Assembly: GCA_003151555.1 (NCBI GenBank)
Contig: PLXU01000203.1
Location: 17,328-22,584, forward strand
Length of the DNA stretch: 5,257 nt
Reading direction: 5' to 3'
Source: Acidimicrobiaceae bacterium
GTDB lineage: Bacteria > Actinomycetota > Acidimicrobiia > Acidimicrobiales > RAAP-2
Below the pieces are notes generated by a model. The model had not been told where the DNA came from, made no database searches, and saw nothing but the letters and a program-made list of their open reading frames with translations. Both the position numbers and the translations under genes were made by a program. Below, piece by piece: positions 4,818 through 5,257 of this stretch (within the stretch, counting starts at the first letter, position 1; the number at the start of each line of letters is the position of its first letter).

Positions 4818-5257
4818 TTGAATAGCGCTTTACTCACGAGCGCCGTGTTAGACGGCGTATTGACCGGATCGGTCTATGCGCTCATGGCGACGGGTTTGAC
4901 GCTCATTTTTGGAGTGATGGATATCATCAACGTGGCACAGGGGATCCTCGTGATCCTCGGGGCCTACCTGAGTTACGCCCTCAACGTGCATCTGGGTATT
5001 GACCCCTTCGTTGGCCTCTTGATCACGATCCCCACGCTGTTTGTGGTGGGGGTCGTGATCGAGCGGGCCTTCATTGGCCGTTTGAAGGGTCCCGAGAAGA
5101 CCGCGATGTCGATCCTTGTCACGTACGCCGTGTCACTGCTGATCGAAGGCGCGCTCAACATGATCTTCTCGACCAACGTCGTACAGATTTCGGCCTGGTA
5201 CGTGAATCGCTCGTTCAGGATTTTCGGCGTGTACATCGCCTACATTTATTTATTCGG
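4818..5257 (+). CDS. livH: Branched-chain amino acid-type ABC transporter permease, LivH-like, N-terminal half (runs off the right edge)
   Basis: The frame opens at TTG 4818 and stays open to the window edge: 146 codons out of a usual 290 or so. The protein begins MNSALLTSAVLDGVLTGSVY and shows the LivH signature: G-S-V-Y-A-L-M-A-T-G-L-T-L-I-F-G-V (17-33), then INVAQGILVILGAY (37-50), where other members have N-x-A-[HQ]-G. Hydrophobic segments at about 10-34, 41-56, 64-81 and 99-117 are membrane spans. It is one of the two inner-membrane permeases of a HAAT importer; LivM and the ATPases LivG and LivF are expected downstream. TTG is chosen because it restores the conserved first helix; the only ribosome-binding sequence is GGGGCGG inside the end of the upstream gene. 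The start is 3 bp after that stop, so translation is probably coupled. Symbol is by family; the substrate is unproven. Confidence 0.92.
   Translation, partial: MNSALLTSAVLDGVLTGSVYALMATGLTLIFGVMDIINVAQGILVILGAYLSYALNVHLGIDPFVGLLITIPTLFVVGVVIERAFIGRLKGPEKTAMSILVTYAVSLLIEGALNMIFSTNVVQISAWYVNRSFRIFGVYIAYIYLF

Noticed and set aside
4973..5236. An 87-codon minus-strand open frame opposite the permease.
   Set aside because: It opposes a well-conserved LivH reading frame and shows no recognisable domain.

Overview
This window looks like chromosomal DNA from a high-GC Gram-positive bacterium, most likely an actinobacterium and possibly of the Acidimicrobiia type. The basis is GC-rich coding sequence with G/C-rich third positions, GTG and TTG starts beside ATG, and the style of the lipoyl domain (DKVDTEIP) and of the Liv-type transporter. 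The assignment is an inference, because no rRNA or marker gene is present.

There are two divergent transcription units around a 229-bp intergenic region (3335-3563). Leftward (minus strand), reading in transcription order, are an alpha/beta hydrolase related to 2,6-dihydroxypseudooxynicotine hydrolase (3334-2264), a lipoyl-bearing 2-oxoacid dehydrogenase E2 acyltransferase (2224-878), a TetR-family regulator (838-230), and the start of a GNAT acetyltransferase that runs off the left edge (191-1). The gaps are 39, 39 and 38 bp, with no visible terminator or strong internal promoter, so this is probably one operon. Rightward (plus strand) are a secreted type 1 periplasmic-binding-protein-like solute-binding protein (3564-4814) and, 3 bp later, the start of a LivH-type permease that runs off the right edge (4818-5257). 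This is the head of a branched-chain-amino-acid-type (HAAT) ABC importer operon.

The intergenic region holds a candidate actinobacterial promoter for the importer. A perfect 7+3+7 palindrome (3486-3502) lies where its transcription start would be, and other small symmetric and repeated elements lie around it. A reasonable but unproven reading is a small catabolic locus: the ABC system imports an amphipathic or organic-acid substrate, the hydrolase and acyltransferase act on it or its products, and the TetR protein controls one or both divergent units.

The most unusual features are the two consecutive E3/E1-binding (PSBD) domains in the E2, the apparent absence of E1 and E3 genes next to it, a hydrolase that keeps the catalytic triad of its relatives but seems to lack their accessory glutamate, and a solute-binding protein with no cysteine for lipid anchoring. 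I found no mobile element, CRISPR array, RNA gene or clearly novel defence-like system.
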